From assembly GCF_001548475.1 (NCBI RefSeq), contig NZ_LRUJ01000011.1:88913-152912 (forward strand): a DNA stretch of 64,000 nucleotides, in the 5' to 3' direction. The translations under genes and the position numbers were made by a program. Below the pieces are notes generated by a model. The model made no database searches. It was given only the letters and a program-made list of their open reading frames with translations, and was not told the DNA's origin. How positions within the stretch are numbered: the first letter of the stretch is position 1; every line of letters begins with the position of its first letter. Shown here piece by piece: positions 50,679 through 60,660 of this stretch. The stretch is from Bordetella hinzii LMG 13501 (GTDB taxonomy: Bacteria > Pseudomonadota > Gammaproteobacteria > Burkholderiales > Burkholderiaceae_B).

Positions 50679-52862
50679 TCAATAGCGCCAGAAGGCGCTC
50701 AGCATGGCCGATCGACCATCGCCGAACTCGACCGCCGAGGAGCGCGTGTTGCTGCCGGTGCTCAGGCGCGCCCTTTCGATATAGGCCTTGTTGGTCAGGT
50801 TGTCGACGTTCAGCTGCAGGCTGAGATGGGCGTTGACCGTATAGCCCACCATCAGGCTATGCACGGCATAGCCGGCGATGTCTCCTCCGCCCGATGAGCT
50901 GACGGCGCGCTTGCCGACGGCGCGTATGCCATAGCCGGCTTTCCAGCCGGAGGGCCACGCATAGCTGGTCCACAGGCTCAGGCTGTGGCTGGGCGTGTTG
51001 GCCAGTGGCCGGCCCTCCTGGGCAGGCTGGCTGGCAAACGCCAGGGTGCGGCTGTGCAAATAGGTATAGCCGGTGTAGATCTCCCATTGCGGCGTCAGCT
51101 TGCCGGTGGCGCCGAGTTCCAGGCCGCGCACTCTTTGCTTGCCGCTCAGGGTATTGCTGCCGTCGACCTGCCGCTCACGGGCATTTTGCTTGGTGACCTG
51201 GAACAAGGCGGCGTTCAGGGCGAGCTGGCGCTGCAGCACATCCCATTTGGTGCCGAGTTCCCAGCTGTTGTTGCGTTCGGGCGCCAAGTCGCTGGTGGCC
51301 GCGCTCAAGCCGCGCCCATTGCTGACCAGGTTCTCGGACGAGGGGTTGAAGGAATTGCCATAAGCCAGATAGACACGGCCATTGTCGGCCGGCTTGTAGG
51401 TCACCGCCGCGCGGCCGCTGAAGGCGCGGGTCTTGGAGGTCTCGCGGCTTTCCGCGCCGGCGGCGGGCCTGACGCGGGCGCGGCCTTCGATCCAGTCGTG
51501 TCGCAGGCCCAGGGAGAGATCCCAGGCGGGCGCCAGGGCGATGCTGTCCGTGAGATAGAGCGCCCGGGTGAGCAGGGTGGAGCGCTGGCGCGACGAGTCT
51601 GTGCGCAGGCGCGGGCCTGGCCAGTAGCCGGGCGGGTTGGCCAGCGGATAGCCGTCGGCGGGGAAAAGGCGGCTCAGGTTGTAGCTGGAGTTCTGCAGGC
51701 GATAGGTTTCGCGCGAGAGTTCGAGCCCGGCGCCCAGCTCATGCGTCATCCCCAGCAACTCGCCCTTCATGTTCAGATGGGTCTGGTTGGCGAACAGCTT
51801 GGTGCTGGTGTCGCGGCCATAGCCCTGCGGCCCGGCGGGCTTGTAGCGGCCGGGCGGCAGGCCGGCGACATTGATGTGCGAGGCCGAGATCACCGTGTCG
51901 CGGTCCAGCTGCGAATAGCGGGTCAGGTTCTGCACGGTCAGGCCGGAGGCGAAACGATGCTGGATTTCCGAGGTGGCGATATGCGAATGGACACGCTCGT
52001 GGTCCAGGTTGCGCCAGCCGAAATAGGCATGGCGGCTGGCCAGGGGCCGGCCGTCCCGCGCCGGCACGCCGTAGTCAGGCAGGTTACGGTCGGTCTGGTA
52101 GAAGTAGCTCAGCGTCCATTGCGTCGGGCCGTCCAAACCCAGTTTCAGCGAGGGCGCGAAACCCCAGCGTTTGCGATCCACCGGCCCGCGCCCGGGAACG
52201 TCGTTGCCGTGAGCCATGAGGTTCAGGCGCCAGGCGGCACCGGCCGCCGGCAATGTCTGGTTGGCGTCGAGGGTCAGCCGGCGATAGCGGTCCGTGCCCA
52301 GTCCGGCCTCGGCATGGATGAAGTCCTCTTGCTGGGGGCGTTTGCTGATGAGGTTGATGCTGCCGCCCGTGGTGCCCGCGCCGCCGAAGACGGAATTCGG
52401 GCCTTTGATGACCTCGACCGATTCCATGTTGAACAGGTCGCTGCGATAGGCCTGGGCGCTGTCGCGCAGGCCGTCGAACTGGATGTTCGTGCTGGCGTTG
52501 AAACCCCGGATATTGATGTTGTCGCCCGAACCGCCGCCGCCTTCGCCGGCATTGAAGGTCACGCCGGACACATTGGACAACACCTGGCGCAGGCCATGGG
52601 CGTTCTGCTCTTCCATCAGGCTGTCGGGAATGATGTTGATGGTCTGGGGGATGTCGAGCAGGGGTTGCGTGTACTTCGGGGAGGCCGAATGATCGACCTT
52701 GGGCCCCGCCGTCGCGTTGACTTCGACCGGCGCAAGTTCGGCCGGCGCCGGCGGGGGGGAGGCTGCATGGCTGGTGGCGGCCGACAGGCTCAGGGCGACA
52801 AAGGCGCTGCCCAGGCGGCAGGACGGCGGCAGCGCGGCGGCGCGGATGGCGGGAATAGTCAT
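50679..52862 (-). CDS. TonB-dependent catecholate-siderophore receptor (Fiu-like)
   Basis: Outer-membrane receptor of about 727 residues. A signal peptide (LGSAFVALSLSAATSHA) precedes a plug domain (DIPQTINIIPDSLMEEQNAH, then INIRGFNASTNIQFDGLRD) and the beta barrel, ending with AMLSAFWRY and its terminal aromatic residue. It resembles Fiu/FecA-type siderophore receptors. The first in-frame ATG is at 52862. An upstream TTG at 52889 would lie within the Fur-box-like sequence. No Shine-Dalgarno sequence is apparent. The next gene is the PiuC-like hydroxylase, the usual partner. Confidence 0.9.
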   Translation of the reverse strand: MTIPAIRAAALPPSCRLGSAFVALSLSAATSHAASPPPAPAELAPVEVNATAGPKVDHSASPKYTQPLLDIPQTINIIPDSLMEEQNAHGLRQVLSNVSGVTFNAGEGGGGSGDNINIRGFNASTNIQFDGLRDSAQAYRSDLFNMESVEVIKGPNSVFGGAGTTGGSINLISKRPQQEDFIHAEAGLGTDRYRRLTLDANQTLPAAGAAWRLNLMAHGNDVPGRGPVDRKRWGFAPSLKLGLDGPTQWTLSYFYQTDRNLPDYGVPARDGRPLASRHAYFGWRNLDHERVHSHIATSEIQHRFASGLTVQNLTRYSQLDRDTVISASHINVAGLPPGRYKPAGPQGYGRDTSTKLFANQTHLNMKGELLGMTHELGAGLELSRETYRLQNSSYNLSRLFPADGYPLANPPGYWPGPRLRTDSSRQRSTLLTRALYLTDSIALAPAWDLSLGLRHDWIEGRARVRPAAGAESRETSKTRAFSGRAAVTYKPADNGRVYLAYGNSFNPSSENLVSNGRGLSAATSDLAPERNNSWELGTKWDVLQRQLALNAALFQVTKQNARERQVDGSNTLSGKQRVRGLELGATGKLTPQWEIYTGYTYLHSRTLAFASQPAQEGRPLANTPSHSLSLWTSYAWPSGWKAGYGIRAVGKRAVSSSGGGDIAGYAVHSLMVGYTVNAHLSLQLNVDNLTNKAYIERARLSTGSNTRSSAVEFGDGRSAMLSAFWRY

Positions 52863-52864
52863 TT

Positions 52865-52883
52865 GCAACTGATACTCATTTGT
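52865..52883. promoter_or_regulatory. Fur-box-like sequence before the TonB-dependent receptor gene
   Basis: The plus-strand sequence around GATACTCATT matches the 19-base Fur consensus at about 12 positions, with the core GATA-CTCATT well preserved. It ends three bases from the start codon. Iron-dependent repression of the receptor and piuC is likely on family grounds. Confidence 0.5.
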
Positions 52884-53001
52884 ATTCAAAAACTGGGAGA
52901 CACGATGATGTGGTCGGCCAGATTGCTGAGGTATCAGTCGATTCTTTTCTTATTGAGCGAAATTTCCCGGCGAATGGGGAGCGGTCCGGCTTTCCTCGGG
53001 C

Positions 53002-53029
53002 AAAAAAAAGCCGGGGCGGCAGCCCCGGC
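53002..53029 (-). terminator. Rho-independent terminator after maeB
   Basis: GCCGGGGC and GCCCCGGC form a perfect eight-base-pair stem with a GGCA loop. On the minus strand it is followed by eight T residues, and it lies 21 bases past the maeB stop. Confidence 0.92.
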
Positions 53030-53050
53030 GGGTCATGCTGATACCTGCTG

Positions 53051-55333
53051 TTAGCGGGTTTCGGCTTCCTGCTGTGCGTCCACCACGGCCAGCGCCGTCA
53101 TGTTGACGATGCGGCGCACCGTGGCGCTGGTGGTCAGGATATGCACCGGACGGGCGGCGCCCAGCAGGATGGGGCCCATGGCCACACCGTTGCTGCCGGT
53201 CATCTTGAGCATGTTGTAGGTAATGTTGCCGGTATCCAGATTGGGCATCACGAGCAGATTGGCCGGACCCTTGAGCGAGCTGTCGGGATAGGCCTGCACA
53301 CGTATCTTTTCGGACAGCGCCGCGTCGGCATGCATTTCACCGTCGACTTCCAGGTGCGGCGCGCGCTCGGCCACCAGGCGGCGGGCATGCGCCATCTTGC
53401 GCGAGGACTCGGTCGGGCGGCTGCCGAAGTTCGAGTGCGACAGCAGCGCGATCTTGGGGACCACGCCAAAGCGCATCATTTCCTCGCCGGCCTGGATGGT
53501 GATGTTGGCGACTTCTTCCGCCGAGGGGTTCTCGTTGACGTGCGTGTCGGCCACGAACAGCGTCTGGTCGGGCAGCATCAGCACGTTGAGGGCGGCGAAA
53601 GTCTGGCCCGGCTTGGTGCCGATGACTTCGTCGATGTACTTGAGCTGGTTGTCGTATTTGCTGGCCACGCCGCACAGCAGGGCATCGGCATCGCCGCGCC
53701 GCAGCAGCATCGCGCCGATCAGCGTGTTGTGCTTGCGGATCATGGCCTTGGCCACGGTCGGCGTGACGCCGTTGCGGCCCTGCAGCTGATAGTAGGCCTG
53801 CCAGGTGTCGTTGAAGCGGCTGTCGTCCTCGGGATCGACGATCTCGATGTTCTGGCCGGCGGCCAGGCGCAGGCCGAACTTCTTGATGCGCATCTCGATG
53901 ACGGCGGGACGGCCGATCAGGATGGGATGAGCCAGCTTCTCGTCGACCACCACCTGCACGGCGCGCAGCACGCGCTCGTCTTCGCCGTCGGCATAGACCA
54001 CGCGCTTGGGCGCGGTCTTGGCCTGCTTGAACAGCGGGCGCATCAATTGGCCCGAGTGATAGACAAAGCCCATCAGCTTCTGGCGGTAGGCCTCGATGTC
54101 CTCGATGGGGCGGCTGGCCACGCCGGAGTCGGCGGCCGCCTGCGCCACGGCCGGCGCGATCTGCACGATCAGGCGCGGATCGAAGGGCTTGGGAATGATG
54201 TACTCGGGGCCGAACGACAGTTCCTGGCCGGCGTAGGCACGGGCCACTTCATCATTCTGCTCGGCCTGGGCGAGTTCGGCGATGGCCTTGACGCAGGCCA
54301 ACTTCATCTCTTCGGTGATGCGCGTGGCGCCGGCATCCAAGGCGCCGCGGAAGATGAAGGGGAAGCACAGGACGTTGTTGACCTGGTTGGGATAGTCCGA
54401 GCGGCCGGTGGCGATGATGCAATCCGGGCGCGCGGCGCGGGCGATCTCCGGGCGGATTTCCGGCTCGGGGTTGGCCAGCGCCAGGATCAGCGGCTGGGCG
54501 GCCATGGTCTTGACCATGTCGCCGGTCAGCACGCCGGCGGTCGAGCAGCCCAGGAAGACATCGGCGTCCTTGACCACGTCGGCCAGGGTGCGCGCATCGG
54601 TCTTCTGCGCGTAGCGGCGCTTGTTGGGCTCCATGTTTTCTTCGCGGCCTTCCCAGATCACGCCGCGCGAATCGACCACATAGATGTTCTCGCGCTTGAT
54701 GCCCAGGTGCACCAGCAGGTCCAGGCAGGCGATGGCGGCGGCCCCGGCGCCCGAGCAGGCCAGCTTGACCTTGTCCATGTCCTTGCCGACCACCTTGAGG
54801 CCGTTGAGGATGGCGGCGGCCGAAATGATGGCGGTGCCGTGCTGATCGTCATGGAAGACGGGGATCTTCATGCGCTCGCGCAGCTTCTTCTCGATATAGA
54901 AGCATTCGGGCGCCTTGATGTCTTCGAGATTGACGCCGCCCAGGGTGGGTTCCAGCGCGGCGATGATGTCGACCAGCTTGTCCGGGTCGTTTTCGGCCAA
55001 CTCGATGTCGAACACATCGATGCCGGCGAATTTCTTGAACAGGCAACCCTTGCCTTCCATGACGGGCTTGGCGGCCAGCGGGCCGATGTTGCCCAGGCCC
55101 AGCACGGCGGTGCCGTTGGTGATCACGCCGACCAGGTTGGCGCGCGAGGTGTACATCGAGGCAGCCTCGTTGCCCTTGTCGTAGATCGCCATGCAGGCCG
55201 CGGCCACGCCGGGCGAGTAGGCCAGCGACAGGTCGTCCTGGTTGGCCAGCGTCTTGGTCGGGGTGACGGAGATTTTGCCCGGAGTGGGATAGGCGTGGTA
55301 GTCCAACGCCAGCTTGGTGAGGGTTTCGTCCAT
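53051..55333 (-). CDS. maeB: NADP-dependent malic enzyme with phosphotransacetylase-like domain
   Basis: Decarboxylates malate to pyruvate. The 760-residue protein has the two-part MaeB layout: a malic-enzyme part (to about 425) with [57 protein letters not shown] and [20 protein letters not shown], then a phosphotransacetylase-like part (about 435-750) whose [20 protein letters not shown] and [14 protein letters not shown] are typical. The second domain is thought to be regulatory, responding to acetyl-CoA, rather than catalytic. The ATG at 55333 was chosen by family start. A palindromic region lies upstream. Confidence 0.95.
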   Translation of the reverse strand: MDETLTKLALDYHAYPTPGKISVTPTKTLANQDDLSLAYSPGVAAACMAIYDKGNEAASMYTSRANLVGVITNGTAVLGLGNIGPLAAKPVMEGKGCLFKKFAGIDVFDIELAENDPDKLVDIIAALEPTLGGVNLEDIKAPECFYIEKKLRERMKIPVFHDDQHGTAIISAAAILNGLKVVGKDMDKVKLACSGAGAAAIACLDLLVHLGIKRENIYVVDSRGVIWEGREENMEPNKRRYAQKTDARTLADVVKDADVFLGCSTAGVLTGDMVKTMAAQPLILALANPEPEIRPEIARAARPDCIIATGRSDYPNQVNNVLCFPFIFRGALDAGATRITEEMKLACVKAIAELAQAEQNDEVARAYAGQELSFGPEYIIPKPFDPRLIVQIAPAVAQAAADSGVASRPIEDIEAYRQKLMGFVYHSGQLMRPLFKQAKTAPKRVVYADGEDERVLRAVQVVVDEKLAHPILIGRPAVIEMRIKKFGLRLAAGQNIEIVDPEDDSRFNDTWQAYYQLQGRNGVTPTVAKAMIRKHNTLIGAMLLRRGDADALLCGVASKYDNQLKYIDEVIGTKPGQTFAALNVLMLPDQTLFVADTHVNENPSAEEVANITIQAGEEMMRFGVVPKIALLSHSNFGSRPTESSRKMAHARRLVAERAPHLEVDGEMHADAALSEKIRVQAYPDSSLKGPANLLVMPNLDTGNITYNMLKMTGSNGVAMGPILLGAARPVHILTTSATVRRIVNMTALAVVDAQQEAETR

Positions 55334-55383
55334 GAGGTACTGCCTTTGTGCGTGCGAGTGCGCCAACTATGAAAAACCGTTGA

Positions 55384-55416
55384 ACGGGCGCGTAGACCCG
55401 TCCCGAATCTTCGGGA
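55384..55416. promoter_or_regulatory. Inverted repeats upstream of maeB
   Basis: TCCCGAA-TC-TTCGGGA (55401-55416) is a perfect 16-base palindrome, and ACGGG (55384-55388) pairs with CCCGT (55397-55401) beside it. The region lies 50-85 bases before the maeB start codon. It could be an operator or alternative leader hairpins; no clear promoter was matched. Confidence 0.4.
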
Positions 55417-55501
55417 TAACAACGTATTTCAACAGAAAGCGCGTAATCGTGCTTGGGCCGCCGCTGCTGCAATGCAGCGCGCCCCCGGCGCGATTACCGC
55501 A

Positions 55502-58159
55502 TCAGCTCTGCCACGGGGCGCTGTCCCGGATGTCCAGGCGTTGCCGCTGGGCATCCCGGGCCGCCCGCCAGGCGCTATCCTGGCCGGCCAGCAGGTCCAG
55601 GGCATGGAGCACGATCCACTCGGCGCCGATTTCGAAGAAATCGCGCAGGCGCTGGCGGGTGTCGCTGCGGCCGAAACCATCGGTGCCCAGGCAGCGGTAG
55701 GCGCCGGGCACCCAGGCGCGGATCTGGTCGGGCACGGCGCGCACATAATCGGAGACCGCCACCGTGGGCAGGGCGGTGTCCAGGCATTGCTGTATCCAAG
55801 CGGGCTCGCCGTCCAGGCCGAGGGCGGCCTCGCGTTCGGCGCGCCGGCCGTCGCGGGCAAGTTCGCTGAAGCTGGTCACGCTCCAGACCTCGGCCTCGAT
55901 GCCATGGCGCGCCTGCAGCAGCGCGGCGGCGGCCTCGGCCTCGGGCAGCATGGGGCCGGCGCCCAAAAGGCGCAACAGCGGCGCCGACGGCGCCCGCACG
56001 CGATGCATGCCGCGCAGGATGCCGTCGGCCGCGCCCCGGGGCATATCGGGCTGGGGCAGGTTTTCGTTGGTGACGGTCAGGTAATAGAACTCATCGCGCT
56101 GTTCGGCCAGCATGCGGCGCATGCCGGCCTCGACGATCACGGCCACCTCGTAGGCGTAGGCCGGGTCGTAGGCGCGGCAATTGGGCACGGTCGAGGCGAT
56201 GAGATGGCTGGCGCCGTCCTGGTGCTGCAGGCCTTCGCCGCCCAGGGTGCTGCGCCCCGAGGTGGCGCCGACCAGGAAGCCGCGGCAACGCTGGTCGGCG
56301 GCGGCCCAGATCAGGTCGCCGATGCGCTGGAAGCCGAACATCGAGTAATAGATATAGAAGGGCAGGGTGGGCAGGCCGTGCGTGGAGTAACTGCTGCCGG
56401 CGGCGGTCCAGGAGGATATGGCCCCGGCCTCGGTGATGCCTTCTTCGAGAATCTGGCCATCGCGGGCTTCGCGGTACGACAGCACCGAGCCGATGTCCTC
56501 GGGCTCGTAGAGCTGGCCTTGCGCGGAATAGATGCCGATCTGGCGGAAGAGATTGGCCATGCCGAAGGTGCGCGCCTCGTCGGCCACGATGGGCACCACG
56601 CGCGGGCCCAGCTCGGCATGCTTGAGCAGCTGGGTGAGCATGCGCACGACCGCCATGGTCGAGGACATCTCCTTGCCCTGGGCCTGCAGGGCAAAAGGCG
56701 CGAATTCCGAGGCCGCGGGCGTGGCCAGCGGATGGTCGCCGCGCGGGCGGCGCGGGATATAACCGCCCAGCGCCTGGCGCCGCGCATGCAGGTGGCGCAT
56801 TTCCGGGCTGTCGGCGGCCGGCCGGTAAAAGCGCAGGCCCAGGCAGTCCTCATCGGACAACGGCAGCGCAAAACGGTCGCGGAATGCCAGCAGGGCCTGG
56901 TCGTCCAGCTTTTTCTGCTGGTGGGTGGTCATGCGCCCCTGGCCGGCTTCGCCCATGCCGAAGCCCTTCTTGGTCTGGGCCAAGATCACGGTGGGCTGGC
57001 CGCGATGGCGCACGGCCCGGTGGTAGGCCGCATAGATCTTCACCATGTCATGGCCGCCGCGGCGCAGGCGGTCGATGGCGTCGTCGTCCAGGTCGGCGAC
57101 CAGGGCCGCCAGCGCCGGGTCCTGGCCGAAGAAGTGTTCACGGTTGTAGGCGCCGTCCTTGGCCGCGAAAGTCTGGAACTGCCCGTCCACGGTGCGCGAA
57201 AAGGCGCGGGCCAGCGCGGCCTCGCGGTCGGCCGACAGCAGGGCGTCCCAATCGCCGCCCCACAGCAGCTTGATGACATTCCAGCCGGCGCCGGCATACA
57301 GTGTTTCGAGCTCATCGATGATGCGGCCATTGCCGCGCACCGGGCCGTCCAGGCGCTGCAGATTGCAGTTGATGACGAACACCAGGTTGTCGAGCTTTTC
57401 GCGGGAGGCCAGGGTCAGGGCGGCGATGGATTCGGGCTCGTCCATCTCGCCATCGCCGAAAATTCCCCAGACGCGGCGCTCGGAGGGGGCGGCCAGGCCC
57501 CGGTGCTCCAGGTAGCGCATGAAGCGCGCCTGGTAGATGGCGTTGATCGGGCCTATCCCCATGGAACCCGTGGGGAATTGCCAGAAATCCGGCATCAGCC
57601 AGGGGTGGGGGTAGGATGACAGGCCGCGTCGCCCTTGGGCGCGGGCGGTGATTTCCTGGCGGAACAGCGCCAGGTCCTCTTCGTCGAGAAAGCCTTCCAG
57701 GAAGGCGCGCGCATAGATGCCGGGCGCCGAATGCGGCTGCATATAGACCAGGTCGCCGCCTTGCTGGGGCGAGCCCGCGCGGAAGAAATGGTTGAAGCCC
57801 ACCTCGAAGAGATCGGCCGCCGAGGCATAGCTGGCGATATGGCCGCCCAGTTCGCCATGCGCCTGGTTGGCGCGCACCACCATGGCCAGGGCATTCCAGC
57901 GGTTGATACAGGCCAGGCGCGCCTCCAGCTCCAGGTCGCCCGGGAAGGCCGGTTCGTCGGCGCGGGCGATGGTATTCAGGTAGGGCGTATTGACGCGGCG
58001 CGGCAGCCGCAGGCCCAGCTTATCCGCATGCTCCAGCAGGCAATGCAGCACATAGGCGGCGCGTTCGCTGCCATCGGCGTGCAGCAGCGAACTCAGGGCG
58101 TCGCGCCATTCGGCGGTTTCGATGGCATCGCTGTCGATGGCGGCTGGCAGGGCGGGCAT
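55502..58159 (-). CDS. aceE: Pyruvate dehydrogenase E1 component (homodimeric, AceE type), stand-alone
   Basis: Thiamine-diphosphate enzyme that decarboxylates pyruvate (or a related 2-oxo acid) and passes the acyl group to a lipoyl E2. The 885-residue length is that of AceE. The TPP motif lies in WGIFGDGEMDEPESIAALTL with the following VFVINCNLQRLDGPVRGNGR; GSSYSTHGLPTLPFYIYYSM and ATSGRSTLGGEGLQHQDGAS are conserved active-site stretches. CGGAG precedes the ATG. Unusually, no aceF (E2) or lpd (E3) is adjacent; the neighbours are maeB and an OPT transporter. It may be a second E1 paralogue with another 2-oxo acid preference, such as 2-oxobutyrate. Confidence 0.9.
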   Translation of the reverse strand: MPALPAAIDSDAIETAEWRDALSSLLHADGSERAAYVLHCLLEHADKLGLRLPRRVNTPYLNTIARADEPAFPGDLELEARLACINRWNALAMVVRANQAHGELGGHIASYASAADLFEVGFNHFFRAGSPQQGGDLVYMQPHSAPGIYARAFLEGFLDEEDLALFRQEITARAQGRRGLSSYPHPWLMPDFWQFPTGSMGIGPINAIYQARFMRYLEHRGLAAPSERRVWGIFGDGEMDEPESIAALTLASREKLDNLVFVINCNLQRLDGPVRGNGRIIDELETLYAGAGWNVIKLLWGGDWDALLSADREAALARAFSRTVDGQFQTFAAKDGAYNREHFFGQDPALAALVADLDDDAIDRLRRGGHDMVKIYAAYHRAVRHRGQPTVILAQTKKGFGMGEAGQGRMTTHQQKKLDDQALLAFRDRFALPLSDEDCLGLRFYRPAADSPEMRHLHARRQALGGYIPRRPRGDHPLATPAASEFAPFALQAQGKEMSSTMAVVRMLTQLLKHAELGPRVVPIVADEARTFGMANLFRQIGIYSAQGQLYEPEDIGSVLSYREARDGQILEEGITEAGAISSWTAAGSSYSTHGLPTLPFYIYYSMFGFQRIGDLIWAAADQRCRGFLVGATSGRSTLGGEGLQHQDGASHLIASTVPNCRAYDPAYAYEVAVIVEAGMRRMLAEQRDEFYYLTVTNENLPQPDMPRGAADGILRGMHRVRAPSAPLLRLLGAGPMLPEAEAAAALLQARHGIEAEVWSVTSFSELARDGRRAEREAALGLDGEPAWIQQCLDTALPTVAVSDYVRAVPDQIRAWVPGAYRCLGTDGFGRSDTRQRLRDFFEIGAEWIVLHALDLLAGQDSAWRAARDAQRQRLDIRDSAPWQS

Positions 58160-58396
58160 GTCTGTCTCCGAGGGGGATTTTTCTTGTAATCCTAGATCCG
58201 AGTCCCCAGCATGGGTGACCGAAAGCGGCGCGGCGGCACGGGCCGCGGCAGCATGGCCTGCCGCCGACCTCCGGTTTGGCAGAGGAATATGCTGCTATCA
58301 GGGTTTCCGTTGCCCTCTGAAACAGCGCCGCCGCCGCCGGGCGCTACCATGGTGGGCAGCCGGCGTTTTCCCGTCGGACTGACACGGAGGGTATCT
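58160..58396. other. Divergent region between aceE and the OPT transporter gene
   Basis: About 237 bases hold the promoters of both genes. CGGAG serves aceE and GGAGG (58386-58390) serves the transporter. I found no convincing consensus promoter, terminator or operator; a GG/GC pair that looks like a sigma-54 site has wrong spacing. Confidence 0.4.
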
Positions 58397-60442
58397 ATGG
58401 CCGAGGGGTTGCGGGTTCCGGATGCGATGTCCTTGCCGGAATTGACCGTGCGCGGGGTCTTGCTGGGCGCGGCCATCACGGTGGTTTTCACGGCCTCCAA
58501 TGTCTTCCTGGGCTTGAAGGTCGGGCTGACTTTCTCCTCGGCCATTCCGGCCGCCGTGATCTCGATGTCGGTCCTGCGCATGTTCCCGGGGGCCAACATC
58601 CTGGAAAACAATATGGTGCAGACCCAGGCGTCGGCGGCCGGCACCCTGTCGTCCATCATCTTCATCCTGCCGTCGCTGGTGATGCTGGGACACTGGCAGC
58701 ATTTCCCGTTCTGGCAGACGCTGGCGATTTGCGCGGCCGGCGGGATGCTGGGGGTGATGTTCTCCATTCCCCTGCGCCACCTGATGGTCGTCAAGAGTCC
58801 GCTGCCGTATCCGGAAGGCGTGGCGGCCGCCGAAATCCTGCGCGTGGGCAGCAGCGCCCGGACGCAGGCGGCCTCGGGCGCGGCGGCGCCCACCGGCATG
58901 AGCCATATCCTGGCCGGCGGCGGCGTGGCCGCCCTGTTCAGCTTTGCCGCCAGCGGGCTGCGCGTGCTGGGCGACGCCGTCAACGGCTGGTGGTCGCTGG
59001 GCGGCGCCGTGCTGCGCCTGCCCATGGGCTTTTCCCTGGCGCTGCTGGGCGCGGGCTATCTGATCGGCATCGTCGCGGGCCTGGCCATGCTGACCGGGCT
59101 GGTCATCGCCTGGGGCGTGGCCGTGCCGGCGTTGACCCTGCAAGCGGCGCCGGCCGCCGGCCAGAGCCTGGCCGAGTTCGGCACCGAGGTCTGGCGTTCG
59201 CAGGTCCGCTTCATCGGCGCCGGGGTGATCGGCGTAGGCGCGATCTGGACCTTGGCCTTGCTGTTTCTGCCCATGATGCGGGGCATCGCCGCCATGTTCG
59301 GCTCCCTGTCCGGGGGTGGGCGGCCCCGCGGCGAGCTGCCGCGCACCGAGCGCGATCTGCCCGGCTTCTGGATCGCGCTGCTCACGCTGGGCCTGGTGGC
59401 CGTCCTGGTCGGGGTGTTCGCCAGCTTCCTGGGCCAGGCCCCGGCCGCCCAGGGCCGCCTCTGGCCGCTGGTGGCCTACGCCGTGCTGTTCGCCTTTGTT
59501 TTTGGCTTCCTGGTGGCGGCGGCCTGCGGCTATATGGCCGGGCTGGTGGGGTCCTCGACCAGCCCGATTTCCGGGGTGGGCATCGTCGCCATCGTGCTGG
59601 TGTCCGTTCTCATGGTGGCCACGCATCGCCAGGATGGCCTGCTGGCCAGCCCCGAAGGCTTGCGCCTGGCCACGGCGCTGGCCATTTTCACCACGGCGGC
59701 GGTCGTCGCCGTGGCCTCCATCGCCAATGACAACCTGCAGGACCTGAAAACCGGCTGGCTGGTGGGCGCCACGCCCTGGCGCCAGCAGGTCGCCCTGTTG
59801 ATCGGCTGCCTGGTCGGCGCGGCGGTCATCTCCCCGGTCCTGGACCTGCTCTACAACGCCTATGGCTTTGCCGGCGCCCTGCCCAGGCCCGGCATGGACC
59901 CGGACCGGGCGTTGTCCGCGCCGCAGGCTTCGCTCATGCTGGCCATCGCGCGCGGCATCTTCCTGCGCGACCTGAACTGGACCATGATATGGGTCGGCAT
60001 GGGGGTGGGGGTGGCGCTGATCCTCCTGGACCAGCTGCTCAAGCGCCATTGCCGGGTCGCCCGCATGCCGGTGCTGGCCGTGGGCATCGGCATCTATCTG
60101 CCGCCCTCGGTGAGCGCGCCCATCGTGGTCGGCGCCGTGCTCGCCTGGGTCCTGGACCGGCTGTTGCGCCGCCGGGCCCAGGCGCGCGGACTGCCCGTGG
60201 CGGAGTACGCGGCGCCGGCGCGGCGGCGAGGGGTGCTGCTGGCGTCGGGGCTGATCGTGGGAGAAAGCCTGGTCGGCGTGCTCATGGCCGCCGTGATCGG
60301 GGCCACGCAGCAAGACGCCCCCCTGGCCCTGGCCGGCCCCGGCTTTGCCCGGACGGCGCAATGGCTGGGGCTGGCGGCGTTCGCCCTGGTGGTGGCCGGA
60401 TTTGGCCGCCGGGTGCTGGGACGGGGGGACTTGGCGGCTTAG
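58397..60442 (+). CDS. OPT-family oligopeptide transporter
   Basis: A 681-residue inner-membrane transporter of the OPT superfamily with about 15 helices. The N-terminus LPELTVRGVLLGAAITVVFT and NVFLGLKVGLTFSSAIPAAV is the signature of the bacterial branch; LRHLMVVKSPLPYPEGVAAA follows, and LAVGIGIYLPPSVSAPIVVG lies near the C-terminus. Members move peptides or metal chelates by proton coupling; the substrate here is unknown. The ATG at 58397 has an ideal GGAGG. It is the second peptide-type uptake system of the window, though far from the Gsi-like locus. Confidence 0.92.
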   Translation: MAEGLRVPDAMSLPELTVRGVLLGAAITVVFTASNVFLGLKVGLTFSSAIPAAVISMSVLRMFPGANILENNMVQTQASAAGTLSSIIFILPSLVMLGHWQHFPFWQTLAICAAGGMLGVMFSIPLRHLMVVKSPLPYPEGVAAAEILRVGSSARTQAASGAAAPTGMSHILAGGGVAALFSFAASGLRVLGDAVNGWWSLGGAVLRLPMGFSLALLGAGYLIGIVAGLAMLTGLVIAWGVAVPALTLQAAPAAGQSLAEFGTEVWRSQVRFIGAGVIGVGAIWTLALLFLPMMRGIAAMFGSLSGGGRPRGELPRTERDLPGFWIALLTLGLVAVLVGVFASFLGQAPAAQGRLWPLVAYAVLFAFVFGFLVAAACGYMAGLVGSSTSPISGVGIVAIVLVSVLMVATHRQDGLLASPEGLRLATALAIFTTAAVVAVASIANDNLQDLKTGWLVGATPWRQQVALLIGCLVGAAVISPVLDLLYNAYGFAGALPRPGMDPDRALSAPQASLMLAIARGIFLRDLNWTMIWVGMGVGVALILLDQLLKRHCRVARMPVLAVGIGIYLPPSVSAPIVVGAVLAWVLDRLLRRRAQARGLPVAEYAAPARRRGVLLASGLIVGESLVGVLMAAVIGATQQDAPLALAGPGFARTAQWLGLAAFALVVAGFGRRVLGRGDLAA

Positions 60443-60660
60443 GCCGGGCGTCGTATCCTCGTCACTTGAAGGCCGGGCGGCGCGCCAGGATACGCGCCGC
60501 GAGATGAGACCATGAAGCCGCGCGTAAGGGCCGCGTAGACGCCCGTAACCCGCAGCTTGGCGCAGGCATTCTGCCCAGGAATATCGGCATGCCCGACTTT
60601 CCTGTCCTGTCATGCGATTGCAGCGAGACGGGGGCAAACTCGAAGGAGTATACTCATCAC
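60443..60660 (+). promoter_or_regulatory. Upstream region and probable promoter of odhA
   Basis: GCGGCGCG (60477-60484) and CGCGCCGC (60493-60500) form a perfect eight-base-pair stem, lacking a T-run, after the transporter gene. TATACT at 60649-60654 is a good -10 box; a TTGCAG lies too far upstream (25 bases) to be its -35. Transcription probably starts near 60661, giving a leader of about 120 bases for odhA. Confidence 0.45.

Noticed and set aside
58272..58300. Possible sigma-54 promoter (GG ... GC) before the OPT transporter
   Set aside because: The GG and GC pairs are 11 bases apart instead of 10, and the -24 context does not match well.
60618..60654. TTGCAG and TATACT as one sigma-70 promoter for odhA
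   Set aside because: The spacer would be 25 bases, far beyond the usual 16-18; only the -10 box is kept.
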